23,239 nucleotides of DNA from a virus: positions 1 to 23,239 of the IMG/VR virus record IMGVR_UViG_3300033388_000530; one strand, given 5' to 3'. The position numbers and the translations under genes were made by a program. The notes under the pieces were generated by a model, which saw only the letters and a list, made by a program, of their open reading frames with translations, searched no databases and had not been told where the DNA came from. Below are positions 1 to 7,167 of this stretch, piece by piece (within the stretch, counting starts at the first letter, position 1; each line of letters starts with the position of its first letter).

Positions 1-31
1 GTAAATAGTCGTTTTAATGCCATTTATACAT

Positions 32-114
32 TGTTAGCTTCAATGACCTGTATACAGGTTGTTATTATGTTTTTTTGGTTGTAATGACTTGTATGTAGGT
101 TATTGCAGCTAACG
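32..114 (+). ncRNA. Long imperfect RNA hairpin (possible structured leader or small RNA)
   Basis: Bases 33-64 pair with 82-113 in an almost continuous stem of about 32 pairs. One pair is a true mismatch (U40 with C106). The remaining non-Watson-Crick pairs (45/101, 50/96, 51/95, 57/89, 60/86, 61/85) are all G-U wobbles when read as + strand RNA, and would be A-C mismatches in a - strand transcript. The U-rich loop is about 65-81. The outer pair 32/114 is also G-U. At DNA level the arms are two diverged direct copies of one block (about 43-64 and 84-104); the first contains a perfect 14-bp palindrome at 46-59. The element ends 36 bases before the first gene. It could be a leader, a processing site, a small RNA or a pair of operators. 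The pairing is seen directly; the function is unknown. Confidence 0.6.
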
Positions 115-149
115 CTACAACTAAACACAGTTATTAACGAATAAAAGAG

Positions 150-380
150 ATGAAGATGAAGATTAAAGAAGAGGATAAAGACCTTAATTATTGGAAAGAA
201 AACTGTAAAGATGATTATTTACACACTCCAATTAGTGTACTAAGGTATATTACAGAACTTGAAAAAGCCGTTAATAATGGTGGTTTAGATGATGTTAGTA
301 ACTGCGAGCATCATTACATGAGAGCTATTAATGCTACAAATAAAGATAATTACTGTATAAAATGCGGTAAAAAGTATTAG
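150..380 (+). CDS. Small zinc-ribbon-like protein, 76 aa
   Basis: I do not recognise a family. The charged, helical N-terminal half is followed by a possible metal site: C52-x-H54-H55 and C69-x2-C72-G. This spacing resembles a small zinc ribbon or zinc finger. No signal peptide or membrane segment is visible. ATG 150 is preceded by an A-rich stretch; a second ATG two codons later (156) is an alternative start. It lies between two predicted RNA structures and is the first gene of the window. Small zinc-binding phage proteins commonly bind nucleic acid or modify host machinery, but nothing here shows which. Existence of the gene is fairly likely; the function is unknown. Confidence 0.6.
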   Translation: MKMKIKEEDKDLNYWKENCKDDYLHTPISVLRYITELEKAVNNGGLDDVSNCEHHYMRAINATNKDNYCIKCGKKY

Positions 381-398
381 TAGTTGTTACTAATACCT

Positions 399-448
399 CT
401 ATAATTAAGCCTTGAGGCGGCTTCGACCATAGGGAGTTGCAATTATAG
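399..448 (+). ncRNA. Predicted compact three-way-junction RNA
   Basis: In the 107-base gap between the first two genes, three helices abut with almost no unpaired joining bases. The outer helix is 399-406 with 441-448 (8 perfect pairs). Helix two is 407-411 with 419-423 (5 pairs, 7-base loop). Helix three is 424-427 with 436-439 (4 pairs including one G-U, 8-base loop). C440 is the only junction base left over. Bases 397-402 could alternatively pair with 429-434, so the fold might be bistable. No poly-T follows, so it is not a simple terminator. It matches no tRNA, hammerhead or other ribozyme core that I know. The pairing is by eye and unsupported by alignment. Confidence 0.4.
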
Positions 449-487
449 TTTGTTAAATTTTGTGAAACCATTAAAAAGATATAACTT

Positions 488-685
488 GTGTTTGGAAAAA
501 TAATTAATAAGGAGAAATTCGAAGAGGAGCATCGTCAGAGGATTATCCATAGTAAAGGAAGAATTAGATTAGCATACTTAGATCGTTATGAGCAATATGC
601 TTACGAAAACAGTTTAAAGGTGTGTAGAGAATGTTATAAGCTTTATGAGAAAAATTGTACCAAGTGTAGCGAAGGAGTTAAATAA
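488..685 (+). CDS. Small CxxC/CxxC protein, 65 aa, GTG start
   Basis: No family is recognised. The N-terminal 40 residues are charged and probably helical. The C-terminus holds C46-x2-C49 and C57-x2-C60, the spacing of a small zinc knuckle or ribbon. The reading frame opens after a stop at 482-484 and has no ATG before the cysteine motif, so GTG at 488 is the only plausible start. The 3' end overlaps the following nuclease gene by 41 bases in another frame, an unusually large overlap for this window. With the 76-aa upstream protein it forms a pair of small putative metal-binding proteins ahead of a nuclease. Moderately sure it is expressed; the function is unknown. Confidence 0.5.
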   Translation: MFGKIINKEKFEEEHRQRIIHSKGRIRLAYLDRYEQYAYENSLKVCRECYKLYEKNCTKCSEGVK

Positions 686-1256
686 GAATTTCCCAGAGAT
701 TAATTTGGAAGACTTGAGGTCTGATGAGGAGTTGTTTTATTTGTGTTGGCTATCGGAGTTGTGTAATGCGGGTTATGTGGATAATGCTTGGTATGAGTCT
801 AAGACTTTCGAGTTGAATGAGCCTTATGAAAAGTTGTATGAGGTAGAGTTAAAAACGGGAACAAGAAAGAAGAAAGAAAAATTAATAAACGGAACTAAAT
901 ACACTCCTGATTTCAAGGTTGAATGGACTTTGAAGGCAGTGGGTGTATTTTATTTGGATTACGTCACTCCTGTTAAGGTGATGAAGAGAAGTAAGGCTTT
1001 GTATCATTTGGGTGAGAACTTGGTTAGTCATGTAGAGATTAAGCCAGACCATAATCAGAACAATATGACTAGTTATGCTAGGGTAAAGATTAATTGGTTA
1101 TTTCAGACTCAGAAGGTTTATGTTAATATGGTTAAAGTGCCTACTTTGTTTAAGGACACGTTTTTCCCGTTGGAGTTCACTTTAACGGAGAAGCGTAGGG
1201 ACGTTAGAGAGTTTAAGTTTGCAACAAAAAACATTACAGAATATTTGGGGGTTTAA
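645..1256 (+). CDS. PD-(D/E)xK-type nuclease, 203 aa
   Basis: The core signature of the PD-(D/E)xK nuclease fold is visible: Y87-T-P-D89-F, a beta-strand-rich stretch, then H129-V-E131-I-K133, followed by a conserved-looking basic helix (A145-R-V-K-I-N). The N-terminus, with acidic and aromatic residues around 25-45, resembles the lead-in seen in small phage endonucleases of this type, such as the DUF1064-like group. The likely role is DNA cleavage in recombination, branch resolution or genome processing before packaging; position just upstream of the packaging genes is consistent. ATG 645 is the first ATG in frame, though it overlaps the upstream gene by 41 bases, so a shorter product is possible. 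A terminator follows at 1301-1332. The nuclease class is an inference from motif residues; the substrate is unknown. Confidence 0.6.
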   Translation: MRKIVPSVAKELNKNFPEINLEDLRSDEELFYLCWLSELCNAGYVDNAWYESKTFELNEPYEKLYEVELKTGTRKKKEKLINGTKYTPDFKVEWTLKAVGVFYLDYVTPVKVMKRSKALYHLGENLVSHVEIKPDHNQNNMTSYARVKINWLFQTQKVYVNMVKVPTLFKDTFFPLEFTLTEKRRDVREFKFATKNITEYLGV

Positions 1257-1300
1257 TTTGGTTATTTGGTTATATTAGTCATTTCATGACTCGTATATTT

Positions 1301-1332
1301 AAAGGGAGCTTTTATTAGGCTCTCTTTTTTTT
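1301..1332 (+). terminator. Rho-independent terminator after the nuclease gene
   Basis: The stem pairs 1301-1309 with 1319-1327, with one G-U pair (1305/1323); the loop is A/T-rich and eight T residues (1325-1332) follow. It separates the nuclease unit from the downstream genes. Just upstream, AGTCAT (1277-1282) and ATGACT (1286-1291) form a second small hairpin with a three-base loop. Confidence 0.8.
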
Positions 1333-1349
1333 GTTTTAAACTTTGATCA

Positions 1350-1423
1350 ACCTCACATCTAGTTCGTCTTCTCTAACGCTTGACCTCACATCTAGTTCGT
1401 CTTCTCTAACGCTTGACCTCACA
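1350..1423. repeat. 33-bp tandem repeat, 2.25 copies, intergenic
   Basis: Copy one is 1350-1382 and copy two is 1383-1415, identical over all 33 bases. A third copy stops after 8 bases (1416-1423). The unit is about 45 percent G+C, clearly richer than the surrounding intergenic DNA. There are no spacers, so it is not a CRISPR array. Read on the - strand, each unit is an open 11-codon block (VRSSVREDELD), and the last is followed by VRLIKV and a stop near 1336. This could be a duplicated remnant of a gene's 3' end, a protein-binding site, or a replication or packaging site. The repeat is certain; its role is unknown. Confidence 0.9.
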
Positions 1424-1460
1424 CATTTACGATAAAAAATAATTGTTATATATTTACGGT

Positions 1461-1766
1461 ATGGACAGAGATGTGTTAGATAACGTATATCAGGTAACGG
1501 TTTTAAATAAGACTTTGGGAGATACTCCTGGTTTTGTTTGGACTGTTGGAAAGATATACTACATCAAGAAGATTCCTTTCAAATGCTCAAGGATAATTCA
1601 TGATGACACAGCTTTTCATTTTAATGGACAAAGCAGATGGATAGTATGTATGCAGCCAGTATCAGGAGAGAAGCCAAACTTCAAACCTTATGGTGAAGAG
1701 TTCAAGCATGTATATTATGAGAATGCGAGTCTAGAGGTTAAATTAGGAATACCAAAAAACTTATAA
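1461..1766 (+). CDS. Hypothetical protein, 101 aa
   Basis: No family is recognised. The protein has mixed charge and many aromatic residues, with no membrane segment and no cysteine pair motif. It looks like a small beta-rich cytoplasmic fold (alternating hydrophobic residues around YQVTVLNK and FVWTVGKIYYIKK). I prefer ATG 1461: the frame could be extended upstream only to a TTG at 1443, and that stretch carries a -7-like box (1449-1456). If that box is real, transcription would start at or very near the ATG, giving an almost leaderless message. The gene is 10 bases upstream of the 120-aa gene and probably shares its transcript, which ends at 2187-2218. Confidence 0.6.
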   Translation: MDRDVLDNVYQVTVLNKTLGDTPGFVWTVGKIYYIKKIPFKCSRIIHDDTAFHFNGQSRWIVCMQPVSGEKPNFKPYGEEFKHVYYENASLEVKLGIPKNL

Positions 1767-1776
1767 ATATTAAAAA

Positions 1777-2139
1777 ATGGCAGCAGTAGATTTATTATTA
1801 GTAGACGGAAGCACAGTGACTGTGGATAACAGCCAAGTGACTTACGTACAGGGAGAGGATAACGCAGTAGAAGTTATTATCCCAACAATGGGTGAGAACC
1901 CAATCGTGTTAACAGTTGACGACGCGCTTGCGGACGTGGTAACAGCGTTAGGAAGAATCGTAGATATTGATGTATCTTATGGATCTAAATATGTTAATGC
2001 GGATAAGATTATGACAATCTTCGAAGTAACAGGAGGAACTTCTAAAGTAACTTACAATTCAGACTTCGGTGCATACAATGATGTTTTTGCTTCTACGGAA
2101 TCAAGATCAAGTATCAAAACGAAGATTGACGCACTATAA
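1777..2139 (+). CDS. Small abundant virion-type protein candidate, 120 aa
   Basis: No named family is recognised. The sequence is acidic, Val/Asp/Thr-rich and beta-strand-like, with no cysteine, no membrane segment and no repeats. Codon use differs from its AT-ending neighbours: ATC, TTC, TAC and GAC are common, as in the major capsid gene and unlike TerL. It has its own strong terminator 48 bases downstream. Both features suggest high expression, which in a structural module points to an abundant virion component such as a capsid auxiliary or decoration protein. That role is inference only. ATG 1777 follows an A-rich leader with no Shine-Dalgarno sequence. Confidence 0.65.
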   Translation: MAAVDLLLVDGSTVTVDNSQVTYVQGEDNAVEVIIPTMGENPIVLTVDDALADVVTALGRIVDIDVSYGSKYVNADKIMTIFEVTGGTSKVTYNSDFGAYNDVFASTESRSSIKTKIDAL

Positions 2140-2186
2140 AAAGCTCATTTGTTTTTCATTCTTTCATAATTGGTTTAATTTTCAGG

Positions 2187-2218
2187 AAACCCTCTCAACA
2201 TCGTTGTGGGGGTTTTTT
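2187..2218 (+). terminator. Strong Rho-independent terminator before the packaging genes
   Basis: Bases 2187-2199 (AAACCC...CAAC) pair with 2203-2215 with a single T/T mismatch and one G-T pair, around a three-base loop, followed by six T residues (2213-2218). It isolates the transcript of the 101- and 120-aa genes from the packaging operon. Confidence 0.85.
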
Positions 2219-2220
2219 CT

Positions 2221-2228
2221 TATATTGG
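2221..2228 (+). promoter_or_regulatory. Putative -7 box (TATATTGG) before the packaging operon
   Basis: An imperfect match to the Bacteroidota -7 consensus TAnnTTTG. It sits directly after a terminator and 23 bases before the next ATG, where a new promoter is expected. No clear -33 element is seen. Confidence 0.3.
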
Positions 2229-2251
2229 AGTAGAATTAAATTCAAATTAAA

Positions 2252-2611
2252 ATGAAATTAGAAGATATTAAGGACATTAAGGTACGTAAGTATGTTAAGG
2301 GTCTTCAGTCTAAATTAGAGGAGTTCGACGCTCGATCAGTAAAGGTAGATTCTTACCTAGCGTTAAAAAACTTCATCTCTCAGGGTAATAAATTGTTAGC
2401 GGGATACAAAGTGTCAGACTCAGCAGATGAGCTTTCAGACAAAGAGGATAAGGCATTGGAGAGGGGGTTGAAGTTCTCAGAAAAGTTAGAGTCACAGCAG
2501 GCTTTGTTGGATAAGATGTTTAATGAGATTGGTGAGCTTCTAACGGATAAAGGAGAAAGAAAAGCAGGTTCAGCATACGAGAAAGCTTTTAAAAATATAA
2601 AAGGTGGGTAA
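2252..2611 (+). CDS. Helical 119-aa protein next to TerL; small-terminase candidate
   Basis: The product is almost entirely charged amphipathic helix (Lys, Glu, Asp and Leu rich), with no cysteines and no membrane segment, and looks coiled-coil forming in residues 55-100. I cannot recognise a DNA-binding motif. It ends inside the start of the large terminase gene (8-base overlap, GTGGGTAA), so the two are probably translated together. Small size, helical content and position immediately before TerL are what a small terminase subunit or packaging cofactor would show. That is inference from context; another helical head-assembly factor would look the same. The ATG follows an 18-base A-rich leader also found before the 364-aa gene. 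Confidence 0.7.
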   Translation: MKLEDIKDIKVRKYVKGLQSKLEEFDARSVKVDSYLALKNFISQGNKLLAGYKVSDSADELSDKEDKALERGLKFSEKLESQQALLDKMFNEIGELLTDKGERKAGSAYEKAFKNIKGG

Positions 2612-4688
2612 ACTTTCGCAAAGGGCAATGAAGCCAGCTCAATTCGAGCGTACAAGGGATATTAAATTAAACGGAGTGACTGAATATGCTATCACACTTC
2701 CGAAACCTCCTGCATATCATAAGATAGCTAATTGGGATAGAGATATAAAAGACCAAAGATGGGAAGTTCCTAGTTGGATATTGTCTCAGAGAGATTTTGA
2801 GTCTTTAGATGATGATGACCAAGTAGATTACTTAACTCAGATATTAAATTGTAGGATTAATGGTTATTGGTTTTATAATCATGGAAATATTGAGTATTTA
2901 ACTGGTGATCACTTCTTTTATTTAGCGTTTTGGAGGATTGATGGTATTGTCCCTTATTGGAAAGATTCAGACTCTACATTCTTTTATATCGAGCAGCATT
3001 GTCAGTTATTGGAGGTTTGTTTAGGTTGGATGCAGATTACTAATCGTAGAGATGGTAAAACAGGTAAGGCTACTTCTATTATTTACAATAGGATTACGTT
3101 AAACAGTGATGCTTTTGGAGGAATCCAGAGTAAGACTAATCCTGATGCGAAGATGATATTTAAAAAGTTGGTAAGGTCTTGGCAGAAGTTGCCTGATTAT
3201 TTAAGACCTACGGATTCAGGAGATAGTAACCCGAACCAAGAGTTGAAATTTGAAGAACCTTCAAAGCGTAGTTCTAAAGGTGGAAAAAAAGTCTATAAGG
3301 AGGTATTAAACTCTGTTATCAATTACAAACCTTCTGTTGCTGAGGCATATGATGGTTCTAAGTTAAAGTATTACTATGATGATGAGTATGGTAAGACAAC
3401 AGAGGTAGATGTAAATGAAAGATGGCAGATTGTAAAAGAGTGTTTAGTTCAAGGGCGAAATGTTGTTGGTAAATCTCTTCATACGACTACTGCTGAGGAG
3501 ATGGAGGATAAAGGAGGAGCTGCTGCTAAGGATATGTGGGACGATTCAGATATTATCGAAGCTAGGAAGCAGGATAGGGATTTTACAGTTTCTGGCTTGT
3601 TAAGATGGTTTAAACCCGCCACTTTAGGGCTTGAAGGTTTTATTGACAGTTATGGGTATAGTATTGTAGAAGACCCGAAGAAGCCTGTGTTAGGTATTGA
3701 TGGTAAGAAGATAGAGATTGGAAGTTCTACATATATCGAAAGAAGAAGAAAAGGTTTACAGGGTTCTAAGTTGGCAGGAGAGAAGCGAAAGTATCCACTA
3801 ACTATAGATGAAGCGTTTATTGAGGAGGGTAAGTTAAGTCCTTTTGATATTATAAAGTTGAATGAGCAGTTGTCTCATAATGGCACACTTCAGGAACAGC
3901 CAATAACAGGAAACTTTGTATGGGTAGATAAAGAGGAGATGATAGTAGGTTGGCAGCCAAGTGAAACAGGACGTTGGAAAGTTAAATGGTTGCCTCCTGT
4001 AGAGAAGAGAAATATAAAGATACAAACCCCAAGGGGAAAAAAGCCAGGTAACTTTTTAGACATAGTGTCAGGTTGTGATCCATTTGACCATAAGGTGACT
4101 ACGGATAATAAGAAGTCTAATGGAGCTAGTTATGTTTATAGAAAGTTAGATCCGTTTGATCAAGAGTTGAGTGAGACTTTTGTTTGTGAGTATGTAAATA
4201 GACCAGCGACTCCTGATATGTTTTATGAGGATATGGTTAAGCAGTGCATTTTTTATGGTTGTGAGTTATTGTGTGAGAATAACAAGATTGGTTTAATTAA
4301 TTGGTTTGATAATAATGGATATTCTGGATACTTAATGGATAGACCTGACTTCACTCATACAGAGTATAGTAAGAAGCGTCAGACAGAAAAGGGTATACCT
4401 ATGAGTGGTGAAGCTATTAGGTCAAGAGCTATTGAAATAACTGAAGGATATGTTTATGCTAACACTGGTTATGATTATGAGAATGATAAATTTGGAAAGG
4501 TTTATTTTAATGAGTTGATCAAATGTTGGATTAAGTTCAATCCTCAGAAGTGGACGGATTATGATGAATTTGTTGGGGCTGTTTTGTGTTTGTTCGCTAA
4601 GGAGAGATATACAAGAAAAAAGACTCAATCTAAAGGAAGGGAAGTTGGAAGGTTTGTAAAATCATATAAAAGAGGTAGACGATTGTAG
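2604..4688 (+). CDS. terL: Terminase large subunit (TerL), 694 aa
   Basis: This motor pumps phage DNA through the portal and cuts it. The N-terminal ATPase has a variant Walker A at residues 148-155 (RRDGKTGK), a Walker B with catalytic glutamate at 254-261 (hydrophobic, then D259-D260-E261), and a coupling Thr triplet at about 295-298 (HTTT). The C-terminal RNase H-like nuclease shows the expected acidic residues: D492 in GCDPFD, E558 in LLCENN and D654 in YDEF. The Walker A is not the classic GxxxxGKS but resembles the arginine-rich variants of crAss-like and related terminases. Length is normal. The GTG at 2604 overlaps the upstream gene; ATG 2628 is an alternative start. The stop is TAG. 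Confidence 0.93.
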   Translation: MGKLSQRAMKPAQFERTRDIKLNGVTEYAITLPKPPAYHKIANWDRDIKDQRWEVPSWILSQRDFESLDDDDQVDYLTQILNCRINGYWFYNHGNIEYLTGDHFFYLAFWRIDGIVPYWKDSDSTFFYIEQHCQLLEVCLGWMQITNRRDGKTGKATSIIYNRITLNSDAFGGIQSKTNPDAKMIFKKLVRSWQKLPDYLRPTDSGDSNPNQELKFEEPSKRSSKGGKKVYKEVLNSVINYKPSVAEAYDGSKLKYYYDDEYGKTTEVDVNERWQIVKECLVQGRNVVGKSLHTTTAEEMEDKGGAAAKDMWDDSDIIEARKQDRDFTVSGLLRWFKPATLGLEGFIDSYGYSIVEDPKKPVLGIDGKKIEIGSSTYIERRRKGLQGSKLAGEKRKYPLTIDEAFIEEGKLSPFDIIKLNEQLSHNGTLQEQPITGNFVWVDKEEMIVGWQPSETGRWKVKWLPPVEKRNIKIQTPRGKKPGNFLDIVSGCDPFDHKVTTDNKKSNGASYVYRKLDPFDQELSETFVCEYVNRPATPDMFYEDMVKQCIFYGCELLCENNKIGLINWFDNNGYSGYLMDRPDFTHTEYSKKRQTEKGIPMSGEAIRSRAIEITEGYVYANTGYDYENDKFGKVYFNELIKCWIKFNPQKWTDYDEFVGAVLCLFAKERYTRKKTQSKGREVGRFVKSYKRGRRL

Positions 4689-4714
4689 ATAGTTAAAATA
4701 ATTACTTACATTTG
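4683..4714 (+). promoter_or_regulatory. Putative Bacteroidota-type promoter before the portal gene
   Basis: TACATTTG at 4707-4714 matches the TAnnTTTG -7 consensus exactly, with TTG at 4683-4685 as a possible -33 element after a 21-base spacer. Predicted transcription start is near 4721, giving a leader of about 20 bases to ATG 4742. This is the best promoter match in the window. Confidence 0.45.
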
Positions 4715-4741
4715 TTAGTATAAATAATTTTTCGTAAGAGA

Positions 4742-7126
4742 ATGGCAACAGATACAAATAAGATCCCTAATTTTCCTGACTCATCACTTTCTGCTGAAGA
4801 AAAAGGAAAGAAGAGCTATGGTTTAAAAGAGGCGAAAGCTATCTATGGAAAGTATAGAAGTTCTGAATACTCTGTGTATAATAGAATTTCTAGATATGTA
4901 GAAAACCGTAAAGCTGCTGAGGGACTTTCTAGTATTGACAAGTTTAAAGATTTGATGGATTTGAATGGGGATACGTCTTATTTAAATCTTGATTGGCAGT
5001 CTGTATCTGTCATTCCTAAATTTGTAAACCTTGTTGTTGGTGAAATGATCAACCAAGAGTTTAAGGTTAAGGCTATTGCTATGGATGAGGGGTCTATGGC
5101 TAAGTTTGAGGAAGAGAAGAATAAGATTTATGCTAATATGTTAATGGCTGAGTTCTCTAGTAAGTTGGAACAAGAGACAGGGTTTCCGTTAGTAGATAAA
5201 TCTATGCCTATTCCTAAAGACATTGAAGAGGCTGATGTATTGATTGAGACAACGTTGAAACAGGCTATAGAGATAGCTATGGAGACTTGTATAGATTTTG
5301 TATTGAATGCTAATAACTTCGAAAAAGAAATCAAGGAAAGGGTTATTAAGGATTTAATTGTGTTAAAGATTGGAGCTACTAGGACTTATTTTGATGATAA
5401 TAATGATATCAAGGCTAGGTATGTAGATCCTGCTAACTTAATATTACCGTATTCAAAAGATCCATATTTCAGAGACACTGCTTACACAGGGGAGATAGTA
5501 AAAATGAGTTTTCATGATTTTGTTGCTTTAGTAGGTGATGAGATGACTGATGAGCAGTATTATGATATTGCTAAAAAAGTTGGGAAGCAGAATATATCAA
5601 ACCAAGGATTGAAGCAAGAAAACGGAAGGTATTACAATTCTCCTTATTATGGTAGGTATAGGACAGATGATTTCTATATAGAGGTGGTAGATTTTGAATT
5701 TAGATCTACTAATCATGAAATGACTTATGAGAAGAAGTATATTAATAAAAACAACTATTTCTTAAATAAGAAGCGTACAGGTTATCAACCTAAGAAGTAT
5801 TCAAAAAAGAAAAGAGAAGTAGTATCAAAGAAGGTTGAGGTTTTCTATGAAGGTATGTGGGTTATTGGTTCAGAATACATCTACAAGTATGGTCTTCAAG
5901 AAAACATGAATAGACCTAAAGTGAATGGTGCTTATTGTTCAGAAGTGAAGAGTAGGTATAATGTTATTGCTCCTGGTATTTATGACATGGAGAATAAGTC
6001 TATGGTTGAGCAGATGTTACCATTTGATGACCAGATGACTTTATCTTATTTAAAACTTCAGCAAATGATGATGAAAGCTAGACCTTCAGGTTTGGCTGTT
6101 GATGCGTCTTCATTAGAGCAAGTTTTAAAAGGAAGAGGGGAGAATTTCCTAGACCCAACTGAGATTGTTGAAATATTTGATCAGACGGGTAATTTATATT
6201 ACAGAAGTGAAGATGCTGAGTTCGGTGGTGTAGTGAATCAGAAGCCAGTGCAAGAGATGGCTAACGGACTAAGTGGAAGCGCATTGTATTTTGTTGAGGT
6301 TTGGAATCATAACTTAAATATGATCAGAACCATAACGGGGTTGAATGAAGCTAGGGATGGCTCAACTCCTTCTTCTAAAGCACTAGTAGGTGTTCAGAAA
6401 ATGGCTGTTAACATGAGTAGGAACTCTACAAGGTCATTAAATGAGGCTTACTTATATCTATATAAAAACTTAGCTGATAATATATCTATGATGGTTCAGA
6501 ACAAGGCTATTGCCGATGGACTAAGAGGTTATGAATTAGCATTAGGTAAGGAAGTTGTAGATGTAGTTAATATTGTTAAGGATTTAACTCTAGCAGAGTT
6601 AGGAATTGAAATTGAGATTCTTCCTAATGCGGATGAGTTAGAGGAATTGAATATGTTAATTGAAAAAGCTCTTACTGCTCAATCAATAGAGTTAGAGGAT
6701 GCGATGGAGATTAAAGATGTTGCTAGAGTAAATATAAAGAAGGCGACACACTTATTAAAAAAGAGACGTAAGGAAAAACAAGAAGCAGATATGGCTAAAG
6801 CGGCTTCAGCTTCTCAACAAAACGCTCAAGCTCAAATCCAGTCGCAGCAAGCAGCATCTCAAGCAGAGGCTCAGTTAGAAGCTCAGAAGCATCAGTATAA
6901 AATGGAAGCGACTCAGCAAGAGTACCAATTAAAAATGCAGTTAGAGCAGGTTAAGGCTCAATTTAATGGTATGGCAAATGCAGAGGTGGCGATGATTAAT
7001 AACAAGGAAAAACTTAAGCAGATAGACGCTGCTAAAGAGAGTAATCTAGACGATACTTCAATTGGTAATTCAGTTAGAGAGCCTCAAGTATTTAGAGGTG
7101 TGGGAGATAGCGAAAACCTAGATTAA
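4742..7126 (+). CDS. Portal protein, 794 aa
   Basis: This is the dodecameric gate at one head vertex through which DNA enters and leaves. I call it from position directly after TerL, from a length typical of crAss-like portals (about 750-800 aa), and from overall composition: charged helical N-terminus, a long mixed core with YVDPANLILPYSKDP around residue 225, and an extended helical segment (DDQMTLSYLKLQQMMMKARPS, about 430-450). Residues about 680-755 are a Gln/Ala/Glu-rich helix, as expected for the barrel or crown extension of podovirus portals. No classic short motif identifies portals, so family assignment rests on size and context. It has its own putative promoter and is followed 41 bases later by the scaffold candidate. 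Confidence 0.85.
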   Translation: MATDTNKIPNFPDSSLSAEEKGKKSYGLKEAKAIYGKYRSSEYSVYNRISRYVENRKAAEGLSSIDKFKDLMDLNGDTSYLNLDWQSVSVIPKFVNLVVGEMINQEFKVKAIAMDEGSMAKFEEEKNKIYANMLMAEFSSKLEQETGFPLVDKSMPIPKDIEEADVLIETTLKQAIEIAMETCIDFVLNANNFEKEIKERVIKDLIVLKIGATRTYFDDNNDIKARYVDPANLILPYSKDPYFRDTAYTGEIVKMSFHDFVALVGDEMTDEQYYDIAKKVGKQNISNQGLKQENGRYYNSPYYGRYRTDDFYIEVVDFEFRSTNHEMTYEKKYINKNNYFLNKKRTGYQPKKYSKKKREVVSKKVEVFYEGMWVIGSEYIYKYGLQENMNRPKVNGAYCSEVKSRYNVIAPGIYDMENKSMVEQMLPFDDQMTLSYLKLQQMMMKARPSGLAVDASSLEQVLKGRGENFLDPTEIVEIFDQTGNLYYRSEDAEFGGVVNQKPVQEMANGLSGSALYFVEVWNHNLNMIRTITGLNEARDGSTPSSKALVGVQKMAVNMSRNSTRSLNEAYLYLYKNLADNISMMVQNKAIADGLRGYELALGKEVVDVVNIVKDLTLAELGIEIEILPNADELEELNMLIEKALTAQSIELEDAMEIKDVARVNIKKATHLLKKRRKEKQEADMAKAASASQQNAQAQIQSQQAASQAEAQLEAQKHQYKMEATQQEYQLKMQLEQVKAQFNGMANAEVAMINNKEKLKQIDAAKESNLDDTSIGNSVREPQVFRGVGDSENLD

Positions 7127-7137
7127 AATATTTATTA

Positions 7138-7145
7138 TATATTAG
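7138..7145 (+). promoter_or_regulatory. Putative -7 box (TATATTAG) before the scaffold gene
   Basis: One mismatch to TAnnTTTG, in the 41-base gap after the portal gene and 22 bases before the ATG. Similar boxes sit at comparable distances before several other genes. AT-rich sequence makes chance matches likely. Confidence 0.3.
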
Positions 7146-7167
7146 TCTCGAATAAATTAAAACTCAT

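Noticed and set aside
46-100. Integrase attachment or recombination core
   Set aside because: No integrase or recombinase gene is present in the window and the two palindromic copies differ; RNA hairpin pairing explains the arrangement better.
399-448. tRNA or known self-cleaving ribozyme
   Set aside because: There is no anticodon arm, T-loop or CCA-like end, and none of the conserved cores of hammerhead-type ribozymes; only a generic three-way junction is visible.
1350-1423. CRISPR array
   Set aside because: The repeats are directly adjacent with no spacers.
1443-1460. TTG at 1443 as start of the 101-aa gene
   Set aside because: A rare start within a promoter-like AT stretch; ATG 1461 is in frame six codons later.
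2380-2655. Open frame on the - strand opposite the 119-aa gene
   Set aside because: It mirrors a well-supported + strand gene, has Ser/Leu-rich antisense composition and no promoter or context of its own; the same holds for other - strand frames at 3834-4025, 4422-4628, 5128-5334, 9912-10106, 10596-10802, 12184-12393, 15192-15488, 20822-21007 and 23007-23219.
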